24,931 nt of DNA, from the NCBI GenBank assembly GCA_007116915.1, contig SKHQ01000063.1, forward strand, positions 1 through 24,931. The letters run 5' to 3'. This document shows positions 1-8,065 of this stretch, in pieces; positions within the stretch are counted from its first letter, which is position 1; each line of letters begins with the position of its first letter. A model generated the notes under the pieces. The model worked only from the letters and a program-made list of their open reading frames with translations, did no database searches and had not been told where the DNA came from. This DNA comes from Candidatus Methanomethylophilaceae archaeon (lineage in GTDB: Archaea > Thermoplasmatota > Thermoplasmata > Methanomassiliicoccales > Methanomethylophilaceae). Position numbers and translations under genes: made by a program.

Positions 1-103
1 GGGGGTAGCCGAGCTGGACAAAGGCGCGGGACTTAAGACAACGGGTTTGTAGGAAATCCCGTCCCGTAGGGGTTCGTGGGTTCGAATCCCACCCCCCGCA
101 CCA
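1..103 (+). tRNA. tRNA-Leu (anticodon UAA), intron-containing, 5' end cut off by 2 nt
   Basis: The sequence folds as a long-variable-arm (type II) tRNA. The 3' acceptor strand is 93-99, the discriminator is A100 and CCA is encoded at 101-103. The matching 5' acceptor strand needs two more bases (GC) before position 1, so the gene starts just outside the window. The T-arm is GTGGG/CCCAC (76-80/88-92) around a TTCGAAT loop. The anticodon stem is CGGGA/TCCCG (27-31/57-61). Its loop carries TAA at 34-36, giving leucine. The variable arm at 62-75 has a CCC/GGG stem. An intron at 38-55 interrupts the loop one base 3' of the anticodon. Confidence 0.95.
38..55 (+). other. Archaeal tRNA intron with canonical bulge-helix-bulge
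   Basis: The 18-nt intron lies at the canonical 37/38 position. The exon-intron junctions form an hBHBh' motif: exon bases 32-35 (CTTA) pair with 50-53 (TAGG) as the 4-bp central helix (one G-U pair). The flanking 3-nt bulges are 36-38 (AGA) and 54-56 (AAA). The intron is closed by C39-G49, A40-T48 and A41-T47. Cleavage after the second base of each bulge gives exactly 37|38 and 55|56, the geometry used by the archaeal splicing endonuclease. Confidence 0.9.
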
Positions 104-164
104 TCATAATCTCGTTCTCGATGGATTCATTCCATTTGACCCGTCCTTTGCCAAGGCCGGATAT

Positions 165-173
165 GATTATTTA
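165..173 (+). promoter_or_regulatory. TATA box of the nitrilase gene
   Basis: An AT-rich element (gattattta) is centred near 169, 26-27 nt before the ATG at 196. Archaeal transcription would then begin at the start codon itself, and no Shine-Dalgarno sequence is present. The gene is probably expressed from a leaderless mRNA. Confidence 0.5.
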
Positions 174-195
174 GTCTCTATGTAATCCGCAACCG

Positions 196-1023
196 ATGAG
201 AGATGTCACAGTTGCCATCGTCAATTTCCTACCTGTTCCCGGTGATGTTGATGGGAATCTATCGAAAATGGATTCATTGACCGCTCTTGCCAAACAGGGC
301 GGGGCATCCCTCATCTGTTTTCCAGAGCTGTCAGCAACCGGATATTCAATACCGCAATCTCTGCAGTATGCAGAAACATCCAATGATCGGATAGCATCTT
401 TCATCGTAGGGATGAGTGATAGACACGGAATCTGCGTCTCCGCCGGATTCGTGGAGCTTTTCGAAGGTAAGAATTTCATATCTCAAATACTGGCAGAGTC
501 CGGTCGAATCATTGGCATCTACAGAAAAACACATCTAGGTCATCATGAAAGGGAGCACTTCCACGCTGGCAATGAATTGCCCGTTTTCGACACATCCTTC
601 GGCAAGATAGGCATCAGCATCTGCTGGGAATCCCGATTCCCGGAGGTCATCGGTGTGCTAGCATTGAACGGGGCCGAGATAATCCTGATGCCTTACTCGT
701 CCGGTCCTGGAGGTATTCAGAGGAAGGGAATTTGGCATCGATACCTGCCCACTCGGGCAAGGGACAATTCCGTGTACATCGTCGCATGCAATTCAATGAG
801 GGCCGAGGGCGGCAGGGCCGGAGGCGGAGTAATGGCGCTAGGATGTAAAGGGGATGTGTTGTCAGAGGATTATTCATTCGATGAGAATGTGATCATGGTC
901 AATCTAAGCGCAGAAGCATCCTCTCGGGCTCGAACAAGGGGAACTATGGGAGATAATTTTTTTCTTGCGGAAAGACGGCCCGAGCTATATTCTGATATCA
1001 CCTCAGATCGATTTTTCAAATGA
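196..1023 (+). CDS. Carbon-nitrogen hydrolase (nitrilase superfamily)
   Basis: A 275-residue protein of the nitrilase superfamily, whose cytosolic members hydrolyse amides, N-carbamoyl amines or nitriles. The catalytic Glu-Lys-Cys triad is visible: E44 in CFPELSATGY, K111 in YRKTHLG and C143 in SICWESRFPE. The length is typical for single-domain members. The start is the ATG at 196, placed one promoter-spacing after a TATA box, so translation is probably leaderless. It stands alone between the tRNA gene and the convergent ubiA-type gene. The substrate cannot be read from the sequence; the CWE/RFPE context recalls N-carbamoylputrescine- or omega-amidase-like branches, but that is only a resemblance. 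Confidence 0.85.
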   Translation: MRDVTVAIVNFLPVPGDVDGNLSKMDSLTALAKQGGASLICFPELSATGYSIPQSLQYAETSNDRIASFIVGMSDRHGICVSAGFVELFEGKNFISQILAESGRIIGIYRKTHLGHHEREHFHAGNELPVFDTSFGKIGISICWESRFPEVIGVLALNGAEIILMPYSSGPGGIQRKGIWHRYLPTRARDNSVYIVACNSMRAEGGRAGGGVMALGCKGDVLSEDYSFDENVIMVNLSAEASSRARTRGTMGDNFFLAERRPELYSDITSDRFFK

Positions 1024-1024
1024 T

Positions 1025-1047
1025 TGGGCGTATTATATTTCCGCCCA
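1025..1047 (+). terminator. Hairpin just after the nitrilase stop codon
   Basis: TGGGCG (1025-1030) pairs perfectly with CGCCCA (1042-1047) across an 11-nt AT-rich loop, starting one base after the stop codon. No T-run follows, so it could be an mRNA 3'-end structure rather than a true terminator. The rest of the convergent gap (1048-1179) shows nothing I can assign. Confidence 0.35.
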
Positions 1048-1179
1048 TGAAGGACTGATCGAGCCATCAGCTGTAAAAATAATCTGAATAATGCTATCAT
1101 CAGCGATTACAACCATGCCCACGTTGTATGTTTTGGTAGTGTTGTGGGAACGTCCATGAGGCATTTCAAGGAATTATGG

Positions 1180-2028
1180 TCAAAGCAATATGCCTATGAT
1201 AAAGCCCAGTACTAACACGGTCATCACAAGGTACATGTTTCGTATCTCCTTCCTACCTTGATCGGGAGTGGAGGATGATAGTAGACGGCGATAATACAGG
1301 ATAAGCATCAAGTCCGCTACCAACACCGGTAGGGCGTATGCCAATCCCAACCATCCGGCGGCTATGGGAACGAAAGTGATCATTACAATTACAAGTGTAA
1401 GAACTCCGGCAGTTCGCAATGCGAACTCTTTCCCATGCACGATGGCTATTGACTTTGAGCCTCTTAGGCGGTCACCTTCCATATCCATGGATCCGGATGA
1501 TATCTCAGCTGCAAGGTTGAAGAGGAAGGCTATGGAGGCGAAAACCCATATCAGAGGTTCGTTCAACCCACTTACTGATATGCCTCCGAACAAAAATGTG
1601 GAGGCCACTGAGAAGGCCACAATCATGTTGCCGGCCAGTCCGCTCTCCTTCAACCTCCAGTTGTAAAGTAGGCCCATAAGTAGAATGATTGCCGCAAAGG
1701 CCAAGGGAGTTAAACCCAGAAAGGCCGCCATAACAATTCCCAAAGCCGCTAACACAGTTGCGATTGCCAATACTTCCCTTCCACTTACACGCCCAGAAGG
1801 AAAAGGTCTATGGGGTTTATCGACACGGTCCACCTCAATATCGAAATAATCGTTGGACACCATCGCTGAAGCAGAAAGGAAGAATCCGGCTAGAAACCCA
1901 TATACAACCGTAGTTAAGGAAGGCAAACCTGCAACCGTTATTACTTGGCCAGCGATTACGCATACTCCTGCGATAATCGGTAATTCCGGTTTGACGAGGC
2001 CCACTATAGAATCGATTTTTCCTCTCAT
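1180..2028 (-). CDS. UbiA-family prenyltransferase, probable digeranylgeranylglycerylphosphate synthase
   Basis: A membrane-embedded UbiA prenyltransferase of 282 residues. The archaeal member with this look transfers a second geranylgeranyl group to geranylgeranylglyceryl phosphate, the second ether-bond step of archaeal lipid synthesis. The prenyl-diphosphate/Mg motif is N59, D60, D63 and D67 (NDYFDIEVD), followed by KPHRPFPSGR. A later acidic segment (MDMEGDRLRGSKS) fits the second Asp motif. Most of the rest is hydrophobic helices. I chose the ATG at 2028: it has GGGGTGG a few bases upstream, while the in-frame ATG at 2055 lies upstream of the start site predicted from the TATA box at 2069-2077. 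Another UbiA-type prenyl acceptor is possible. Confidence 0.85.
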   Translation of the reverse strand: MRGKIDSIVGLVKPELPIIAGVCVIAGQVITVAGLPSLTTVVYGFLAGFFLSASAMVSNDYFDIEVDRVDKPHRPFPSGRVSGREVLAIATVLAALGIVMAAFLGLTPLAFAAIILLMGLLYNWRLKESGLAGNMIVAFSVASTFLFGGISVSGLNEPLIWVFASIAFLFNLAAEISSGSMDMEGDRLRGSKSIAIVHGKEFALRTAGVLTLVIVMITFVPIAAGWLGLAYALPVLVADLMLILYYRRLLSSSTPDQGRKEIRNMYLVMTVLVLGFIIGILL

Positions 2029-2068
2029 AATCCACCCCGTCCACTTGACACACATAGAATGGTTGAAG

Positions 2069-2121
2069 ATTTTTAAACAAAACTATGAGGTATCGGTGAG
2101 AAAATTGGATTCATTATTAAA
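2069..2121. promoter_or_regulatory. Divergent promoter region, ubiA-type gene (-) and arsM (+)
   Basis: On the minus strand TTTAAAAAT (2069-2077) predicts a start site near 2047, about 19 nt before the chosen ubiA ATG. On the plus strand attattaaa (2113-2121) predicts a start near 2143, about 9 nt before the arsM ATG. Both are read from spacing only. Confidence 0.45.
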
Positions 2122-2151
2122 CTTCCGGACACATTCTTAAGAAGGCCGAGT

Positions 2152-2934
2152 ATGACAGATAACAAGAAGATAGTTGATGTCCGCAAGAAGACTGAAGCCG
2201 ATACACTAAAAGGCGCAGTTCGTGCCAAGTACGGGAAAATCGCTGTTGAGGGAGGTTCCTGTTGCTCAAGTTGCGAAGATCATGATTCTAAAGCTATCAA
2301 CCAATCGTTGGGATATTCGGATGAAGAAATTTCCATTTTTCCTGGAGCCGTCACTGGTCTAGGTTGTGGTAACCCCTTGGCATTGGGGGAGATAAAAGAA
2401 GGTGAGACTGTCGTGGACCTCGGTAGCGGGGCGGGCATGGATTGTTTCCTGGCTCGACGCATGGTCGGCGAAAGAGGAAAGGTCATCGGAATCGACATGA
2501 CCAAGGCGATGGTCGAGAAGGCAACATCGAACGCCACCTATCACGGTTTCAAAAATGTTGAGTTCATCCTTGGGGACATCGAGGAAATCCCTCTTGAGGA
2601 TTGCACAGCGGACGTGGTCATCAGCAATTGCGTCATCAACCTATCACTGGACAAGGAAAAGGTGTTCCGTGAGGTCAGAAGGATCCTCAAACCCGGCGGT
2701 CGTGTATATCTTTCCGACATGGTCCTGACCGGTGAATTGGCAGATGCGGACAAGGATGACGTGGAACTACACACCGGATGCGTCGCCGGCGCGGTCCTGG
2801 TCGACGATTATCTGTTAGCGGTGACCTCTTCCGGCCTCGAGGTGTCGCATCACAGTCTAGACACAGGCATATCCGACCGACAATACGGTGGCAGGCCAGT
2901 TGCCAGTATCAAGCTTAAAGCATACCGGGCATAG
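2152..2934 (+). CDS. arsM: Arsenite methyltransferase (ArsM)
   Basis: A 260-residue SAM-dependent methyltransferase that converts As(III) to methylated arsenicals in the cytoplasm. The N-terminus has the cysteine-rich GGSCCSSC segment (C37, C38, C41), then GLGCGNP with C72 and the SAM-binding loop DLGSGAG (89-95). C160 (ISNC) and C210 (HTGC) follow, spaced 50 residues apart as in characterised ArsM enzymes. C72, C160 and C210 are the expected arsenic-binding thiolates. The ATG at 2152 follows a TATA box with a very short leader. No ars operon surrounds it; the other arsenic-type genes of this window (arsR-like, arsC) are about 18 kb away. The 3' end faces the glycosyltransferase gene across 12 bp. 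Confidence 0.93.
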   Translation: MTDNKKIVDVRKKTEADTLKGAVRAKYGKIAVEGGSCCSSCEDHDSKAINQSLGYSDEEISIFPGAVTGLGCGNPLALGEIKEGETVVDLGSGAGMDCFLARRMVGERGKVIGIDMTKAMVEKATSNATYHGFKNVEFILGDIEEIPLEDCTADVVISNCVINLSLDKEKVFREVRRILKPGGRVYLSDMVLTGELADADKDDVELHTGCVAGAVLVDDYLLAVTSSGLEVSHHSLDTGISDRQYGGRPVASIKLKAYRA

Positions 2935-2946
2935 ATATGAACAACT

Positions 2947-4158
2947 TCAATCCCTGTCCTCGAGATGTTCATGGATGAACTCTTTCCATAGGGCTATGAC
3001 ATTGGGCGCTGCGAAGTCATTGACCCTATCTACCCCCCTTGAGACATATCGGCTCCTCATGCCCTCGTCGGAAAGCAACTGAACAATTGCTTTGGCCATG
3101 ACCTGCTCGTTGACAGTATCGGTAGCATCATTTCTCCACGGCGGTATCATTATGCCATAGTCCGCATGTTCAACGTCCTCTGTGACCGTTGATAGGTCGG
3201 TACTCGGGGCTAGAAGCTCTCTAGGCCCGGATAGGCAGTCGGTACTGATGACCGGAACCCCGCATGCCAAGGCCTCCAATAAGGCGTTGGGAAAACCTTC
3301 GTAATGTGATGAGAGTACGAAAACATCCGACCGGTGGAGAAAACGGTAGGGGTTCTCTTGGAATCCGGCAAAAAACACGTGACCATCGACGTCCAGGCTC
3401 CTCGTCAGATCGACGAGGTCTTTTTTCCTATCACCATCTCCTACCAGCAGCAATCGCGATTCAGGTATCATTTCCCGGACCTTACAGAAACTCCTTATGA
3501 GGTGGTCATGTCCTTTGGCATCTGTCAATCTAGCTACATTGACAATGACTGGTACGCCCTCCGGGATGGGACAGTCAGCTAAACCCTCCTTCTTTAGCTG
3601 AAGTATAAGTTCAATGTCCACGGAGTTGGGGAGTATGGATATTTTTTCGGGGTCGGCACCGAAGTTTTCAATCAAATCAAGGCGGGACATCGCGGAGACT
3701 GCGATCGTGTGATCTGTGAAACTCGTTACCAATCTTACAGCCATATTCCCTAGGAAACCTTTCTTTTTACTGCTCATATGATTCCTGACCGAAACGATTC
3801 TCCGATGTTTTCCAAGGGTCAGGAGGTTAAGAAAATTCGGGATCTCAAGAAAACTCAAGACCATGGAAAAGTCGTTACGCTTTACCTCTCTGCGTAACGA
3901 TATCATCATCTGTAGTAACTGAATAGGATTGAACGGCAGTCCATGGTTCGATTCCACTAGTGAAGGCTGGGACCATAAACTGATTGTTCGGCAACCATCA
4001 TTTTTCTCGGAACCATCAGAATCAAGGAGCAACAGAGTGAGTTCGTAATCCTCACCAATGTGTTCACTGAGATTGGATATCACACGTTCCGCCCCCCCTC
4101 CCTTTAATGCATGGGAGAGGAAGGCTACCTTTTTTCCACCTGGTTCCGACCTATCCAA
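2947..4158 (-). CDS. Glycosyltransferase, GT4-type (GT-B fold)
   Basis: A 403-residue GT-B glycosyltransferase that transfers a sugar from an activated nucleotide donor, probably at the membrane face in glycolipid or surface-glycan assembly. The N-terminal acceptor domain begins with ALKGGGAERV (18-26). The C-terminal domain has the nucleotide-sugar elements LLLVGDGDR (236-244) and the E-x7-E motif EGFPNALLEA (287-296), then CGVPVISTD. No membrane helix is evident. The start is a TTG at 4158 supported by GAGGGTG five bases upstream. It is monocistronic, with a TATA element at 4231-4238. Donor and acceptor cannot be inferred, and no other glycan genes are nearby. Confidence 0.9.
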   Translation of the reverse strand: MDRSEPGGKKVAFLSHALKGGGAERVISNLSEHIGEDYELTLLLLDSDGSEKNDGCRTISLWSQPSLVESNHGLPFNPIQLLQMMISLRREVKRNDFSMVLSFLEIPNFLNLLTLGKHRRIVSVRNHMSSKKKGFLGNMAVRLVTSFTDHTIAVSAMSRLDLIENFGADPEKISILPNSVDIELILQLKKEGLADCPIPEGVPVIVNVARLTDAKGHDHLIRSFCKVREMIPESRLLLVGDGDRKKDLVDLTRSLDVDGHVFFAGFQENPYRFLHRSDVFVLSSHYEGFPNALLEALACGVPVISTDCLSGPRELLAPSTDLSTVTEDVEHADYGIMIPPWRNDATDTVNEQVMAKAIVQLLSDEGMRSRYVSRGVDRVNDFAAPNVIALWKEFIHEHLEDRD

Positions 4159-4230
4159 TGAAACACCCTCAATATCCAGACAGAGATCGTTCGCTGAGGC
4201 TCTGATTAGTTCAATTGAAAACCGTTAGAA

Positions 4231-4238
4231 GATATAAA
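4231..4238 (-). promoter_or_regulatory. TATA box of the glycosyltransferase gene
   Basis: On the minus strand TTTATATC lies in the 110-bp gap between the cobN end and the glycosyltransferase start. It predicts a start site near 4208 and a leader of about 50 nt. The element is part of a near-palindrome, GATAT-AA-ATATC (4231-4242). Confidence 0.45.
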
Positions 4239-4268
4239 TATCAACGTGACCGAACAAGCGGAAAGAAA

Positions 4269-7200
4269 TCAACCGTCCATGTCTTCCAGATGGTCTTCGG
4301 CATCGAGGAACATTGATTCCAGCCTGTTCCGCATGGAATCATCCGGATTCCACATCCCGCGGTCTATCGCCTCGAGTAGCTTCCCTGACATATGGCGCAG
4401 GGCATGGGGGTTGTTCTCCTGTACCCATTCCCTGTTCTCATCGTTGAGAAGGAAACTCTCGGCCATCGATCTGTACATCCACGGCTCCATTATCTCGGCT
4501 GTTGCGTCCCAAGCGAAGGAGAAGTCAATGACCGATGACAGTTCCTGAGCTCCTCTATATCCGTGTCTTTTCAGACCCTCCAACCATTTAGGGTTGAGGA
4601 CCCGACTACGGAATATGAACATACCCTCTTCGCTCGCCGTTCTCAATTTGGTGTTGTCGGGGTTGGAACTGTCTCCCACGAAGGATTGCGGGGCCTCGCC
4701 CTTTGCCGACCTCACGGCAGCGATCATACCTCCGTGATAGATGTAGTCGTCATCATTGTCGAGCATGTCGAGCTCCCTGGAACTATGATTCTTGACGGTG
4801 ACATCGACCTTGGAAAGACGCTGCCGCAGCACATCCTTGGCCTCCATCCCTTTGCGGCCGCCGCCATACGCATACCCGCCCCAGGCGATGAACGCATCCG
4901 CAAGATCATCAACACTTTCCCATGATGATGATTCGATCAGCTCGCTGACACCGCCCCCATAGGTGCCTGGAGGACAGCCGAAGACTCTTATCAGAGCCCG
5001 GGAGCGCGATTCCTTCTCACCCAGACCTTCCTTCAGCGATTCCAGAATATCCTCCTTGAGGTGCTTGCAGAGGTAGTTGTTCTCCGGGGCCTCGTCCAAC
5101 GAGGCGATCGTCTCCACGCCGTGGTCAATGAGATCCATCAGATTGGGGAAGGCGTCCCGGAACAGGCCGCTCACCCTCAGAGTCACATCGATCCGGGGAC
5201 GTTTCAATTCCTCCAAGGGGATAACCTCTATGTCCACGACCCTACCGCCATCATCCGCCCACACCGGCCTCAGCCCCATCAACCATAGGATGTAGGCGAT
5301 GTCATCGCCCCCGGTCTTCATCGTGTCAGTGGCGAAAACGACCATGCCCACGTTCTCAGGGTAAGAGCCGTTCTCTTCTATGTGGCGACTGACCATCTGC
5401 TCCGCCATCCCTTTACCCACCTCCCATGCCGCTGGTGTCGGTATCGCACGTGGGTCGAGGGAATAGAAGTTCCTGCCACTGGGTAGAAGATGGGCATTGC
5501 CACGGGACGGCACCCCGCTAGGTCCCGGAGGCACATAGGAACCGGAAAGGGCATCCAGAGTGTTACCCACTTCGTCCACGGCTTGGAGTATCGAGGGAGC
5601 TAGTGTCGAACAGATGAATCCGACCGCGGAGACGACCTCCACACTGTCCAAGCCGACCTGGGTGAGATGTCCGATGCAACGGGGCCCATCATACTCCAAC
5701 GACCTGAGTTCCATCACCAACGACATGCATTCGTTGTCGACCTCCTCCACCAACTCACCGTTCAACCTTCCCGTTTCGCTCCATGCCGATGGGTCGGAAA
5801 TGGCCTTTGTCAGGTCAACGCCCTTCGCATTGGCGATAGAGTGTCGCAACGATGGTACCGGCCCGTTGGCCAGACGCGTCAGCGCATATACCATCTCATC
5901 CATCCGTTCCTCGGGAGGCGGTACACCGAAGATATGCAGCCCGTCCTTGATCAATGCGTCCTTCACTTCGCTCAGATAGTCGTAAAGTCGTTGCAGATGT
6001 TCTTCCAAAGTATCGGTAGAGGCGTCTTCAGGCAGACCGAGGTCGCAGAGAAGACCGGCATCCTTCACCATATGGTGTATCTTTGACAAGAGTTGACCTC
6101 CTTTCGACGTCGATCCTCCCTGAACCGCATGGAAATAGGATTGAAGCTCATTGTCAAGGCTTTCCAGAGCATCATAGCCACCCGCCCTGGTCAAGGCGGG
6201 TGGCAAATGCCCCACCAGGACCGCCCGGCTACGTCTTTTGGCCTGCATCCCCTCGCCGGGATTACTCATCAGATAAGGGTAGATGTTCACCATGTCATCG
6301 AGCACGATGTCGGGATAGCACTCCCCACTCAAAGCCAACGATTTACCGGGTAACCATTCCAGGGTGCCATGAGTCCCCATGTGCACCAGTGCGTCCGCTT
6401 TGAACACATCGCGGATCCAACGGTAGTATGCAAGATAGTTGTGAGGTATGACCAGATCCTCGCTGTGATAGACCTCATCGGCCTTCTCCAGCATTCCACG
6501 GGTTGGCTGTACCGCCAAAAGGATGTTGCCGTTGACCAGGCCCGGCATAACGAGGTCACCGTCCACCTCAAGCAGAGAGCCGGGCGCCTCTCCCCAGTCC
6601 CTGACAATCTCTATACGGTTACGTTCCGGTATCTCTGCGAACCATCCCTTGTAATCGTCACGGTTCACAACTCCGACCGCCCTCTTCTTCATCTCTCGTG
6701 CTGAGAGCCAATCCTCATCATTCGCCAATCCTGATAACATCTTGGATATCAGGTCGTTACCGTCCTCCGGCACCTCGTCGATAAGGTAACCGTTCTCTTT
6801 CATGCCCTTCAGTATCTGGACTATGCTCTGAGGAGTGTCCAGACCATAGGCGCCTCCCAGGCTGTCGCGCCGGGGAGGGTTCTGGTAAAGGATTATCGCC
6901 ACCTTCCTCTCATGAACAGGTATGCGACTGAGTTTGGCCCACTTCTCCGCAACCTTGGCCATGGCGCTCACCCTCTCTTCTATCGGTTGCAGCTCCTTGC
7001 CTTTGTGGGGATCGCTCTCCATAGCACCAACCGGCGACGCGATTATCTGACCATCATACTCCGGCCAGATGACATTTCCGGACATCTCGAAGGACCCTAT
7101 GCCCTGCTGATTATCCATCCACTCCTGCTGTGAGGAGTATGTGAATCCGGCCTGCAAAACCGGCACACCCAGTGCAGTGAAGAAGTTGAAATCGTCACCA

Positions 7201-8030
7201 GGAGAGCCGTCACCGGGGTCGGAGAGCCGTATCTGTGAGAAGCCCATGGTCATAATGACAAGGTCCACGATCGACCGGCCATCCTTCATAAGGTACTTCT
7301 CCACGGTACCCCGGGCGCCCAATGAACCGGAAATAGGGTCCGGCGATGCGATGTAATAGACGGGTATGACATTGAGCCCTTGTTCATCCAACGCCTTTAT
7401 CATGGTGTCTATGGCTCCCAGACTACCGCTCAACCAGTGTCCTTGGTAGAACATCAACGCCACCGTCGGTCTGTCGGAGGACAGGGTCCTCAGACAATCG
7501 TCAACAGTGAAATCATCCGACCAGTCGGGATGGTATAGTCCTTCGGTCTTCGGCCTGATCGGCTCAGGGACATCGACATCCCATTTCGCAAGATTCCTTC
7601 CCGCCCAAAGGATCAGCCCCTTCTCATTGGCCTCACCGCCCAGCTTCAGGAAGGAGATCAGCAACCGGAACACATCATCAGGGAAACGCAGGAGATGACG
7701 ATAATCGCCCATCTCCTCCGGTATCTCGCTTTTGACTATTACCTGCGCATTCGCCGGTAGGGAATCCATGAAACGTTGGAACTTACGGAAATAGGGTATG
7801 CCTCCGTGAAGTCTGACAATGACAAGGTCCGCGTCAACAATGTTTTGCAAAGCATCCTGGAATGTACGTTCATCGCCGTCCATGGCTTCGGAGCTCAGTT
7901 CCAAGCATTGCAAAGGTAGCCCTAGACCCTGGACGGAGCTGACGGCCCTGGAAAGGGAATCCCCTCCGCTACCGCCGGAACATACGTCCACCACCTTCAG
8001 GGTACTTGTGCTATCATCATCGATTGACAT
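4269..8030 (-). CDS. cobN: CobN/BchH-type chelatase large subunit (probable cobaltochelatase)
   Basis: A 1253-residue protein of the CobN/BchH/ChlH family, the porphyrinoid-binding subunit that holds the tetrapyrrole while the AAA+ partners drive metal insertion. Length is typical for CobN. Signature segments include ILLAVQPTRG and, near residues 550-565, HMGTHGTLEWLPGKS with invariant histidines. A late VVFATDTMKTGGDD-like segment also fits. The ATG at 8030 follows the chlD-like stop by 35 bp, so it is the last gene of the chelatase operon. The substrate is inferred: with no chlorophyll genes present, cobalt insertion for cobamides is more likely than Mg insertion. It could also be a CobN paralogue used for another metal. 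Confidence 0.92.
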   Translation of the reverse strand: MSIDDDSTSTLKVVDVCSGGSGGDSLSRAVSSVQGLGLPLQCLELSSEAMDGDERTFQDALQNIVDADLVIVRLHGGIPYFRKFQRFMDSLPANAQVIVKSEIPEEMGDYRHLLRFPDDVFRLLISFLKLGGEANEKGLILWAGRNLAKWDVDVPEPIRPKTEGLYHPDWSDDFTVDDCLRTLSSDRPTVALMFYQGHWLSGSLGAIDTMIKALDEQGLNVIPVYYIASPDPISGSLGARGTVEKYLMKDGRSIVDLVIMTMGFSQIRLSDPGDGSPGDDFNFFTALGVPVLQAGFTYSSQQEWMDNQQGIGSFEMSGNVIWPEYDGQIIASPVGAMESDPHKGKELQPIEERVSAMAKVAEKWAKLSRIPVHERKVAIILYQNPPRRDSLGGAYGLDTPQSIVQILKGMKENGYLIDEVPEDGNDLISKMLSGLANDEDWLSAREMKKRAVGVVNRDDYKGWFAEIPERNRIEIVRDWGEAPGSLLEVDGDLVMPGLVNGNILLAVQPTRGMLEKADEVYHSEDLVIPHNYLAYYRWIRDVFKADALVHMGTHGTLEWLPGKSLALSGECYPDIVLDDMVNIYPYLMSNPGEGMQAKRRSRAVLVGHLPPALTRAGGYDALESLDNELQSYFHAVQGGSTSKGGQLLSKIHHMVKDAGLLCDLGLPEDASTDTLEEHLQRLYDYLSEVKDALIKDGLHIFGVPPPEERMDEMVYALTRLANGPVPSLRHSIANAKGVDLTKAISDPSAWSETGRLNGELVEEVDNECMSLVMELRSLEYDGPRCIGHLTQVGLDSVEVVSAVGFICSTLAPSILQAVDEVGNTLDALSGSYVPPGPSGVPSRGNAHLLPSGRNFYSLDPRAIPTPAAWEVGKGMAEQMVSRHIEENGSYPENVGMVVFATDTMKTGGDDIAYILWLMGLRPVWADDGGRVVDIEVIPLEELKRPRIDVTLRVSGLFRDAFPNLMDLIDHGVETIASLDEAPENNYLCKHLKEDILESLKEGLGEKESRSRALIRVFGCPPGTYGGGVSELIESSSWESVDDLADAFIAWGGYAYGGGRKGMEAKDVLRQRLSKVDVTVKNHSSRELDMLDNDDDYIYHGGMIAAVRSAKGEAPQSFVGDSSNPDNTKLRTASEEGMFIFRSRVLNPKWLEGLKRHGYRGAQELSSVIDFSFAWDATAEIMEPWMYRSMAESFLLNDENREWVQENNPHALRHMSGKLLEAIDRGMWNPDDSMRNRLESMFLDAEDHLEDMDG

Positions 8031-8065
8031 AGTAACAACTCGCTACAACGGTTCTTACCGTCCTA

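Noticed and set aside
1..4268. Integrated element starting at the tRNA-Leu 3' end
   Set aside because: No integrase, no repeat of the tRNA 3' end was seen downstream, and the region carries a core lipid gene.
4920..4960. C/D box sRNA (ATGATGA ... CTGA)
   Set aside because: Lies inside the cobN coding region with no promoter and no D'/C' pair.
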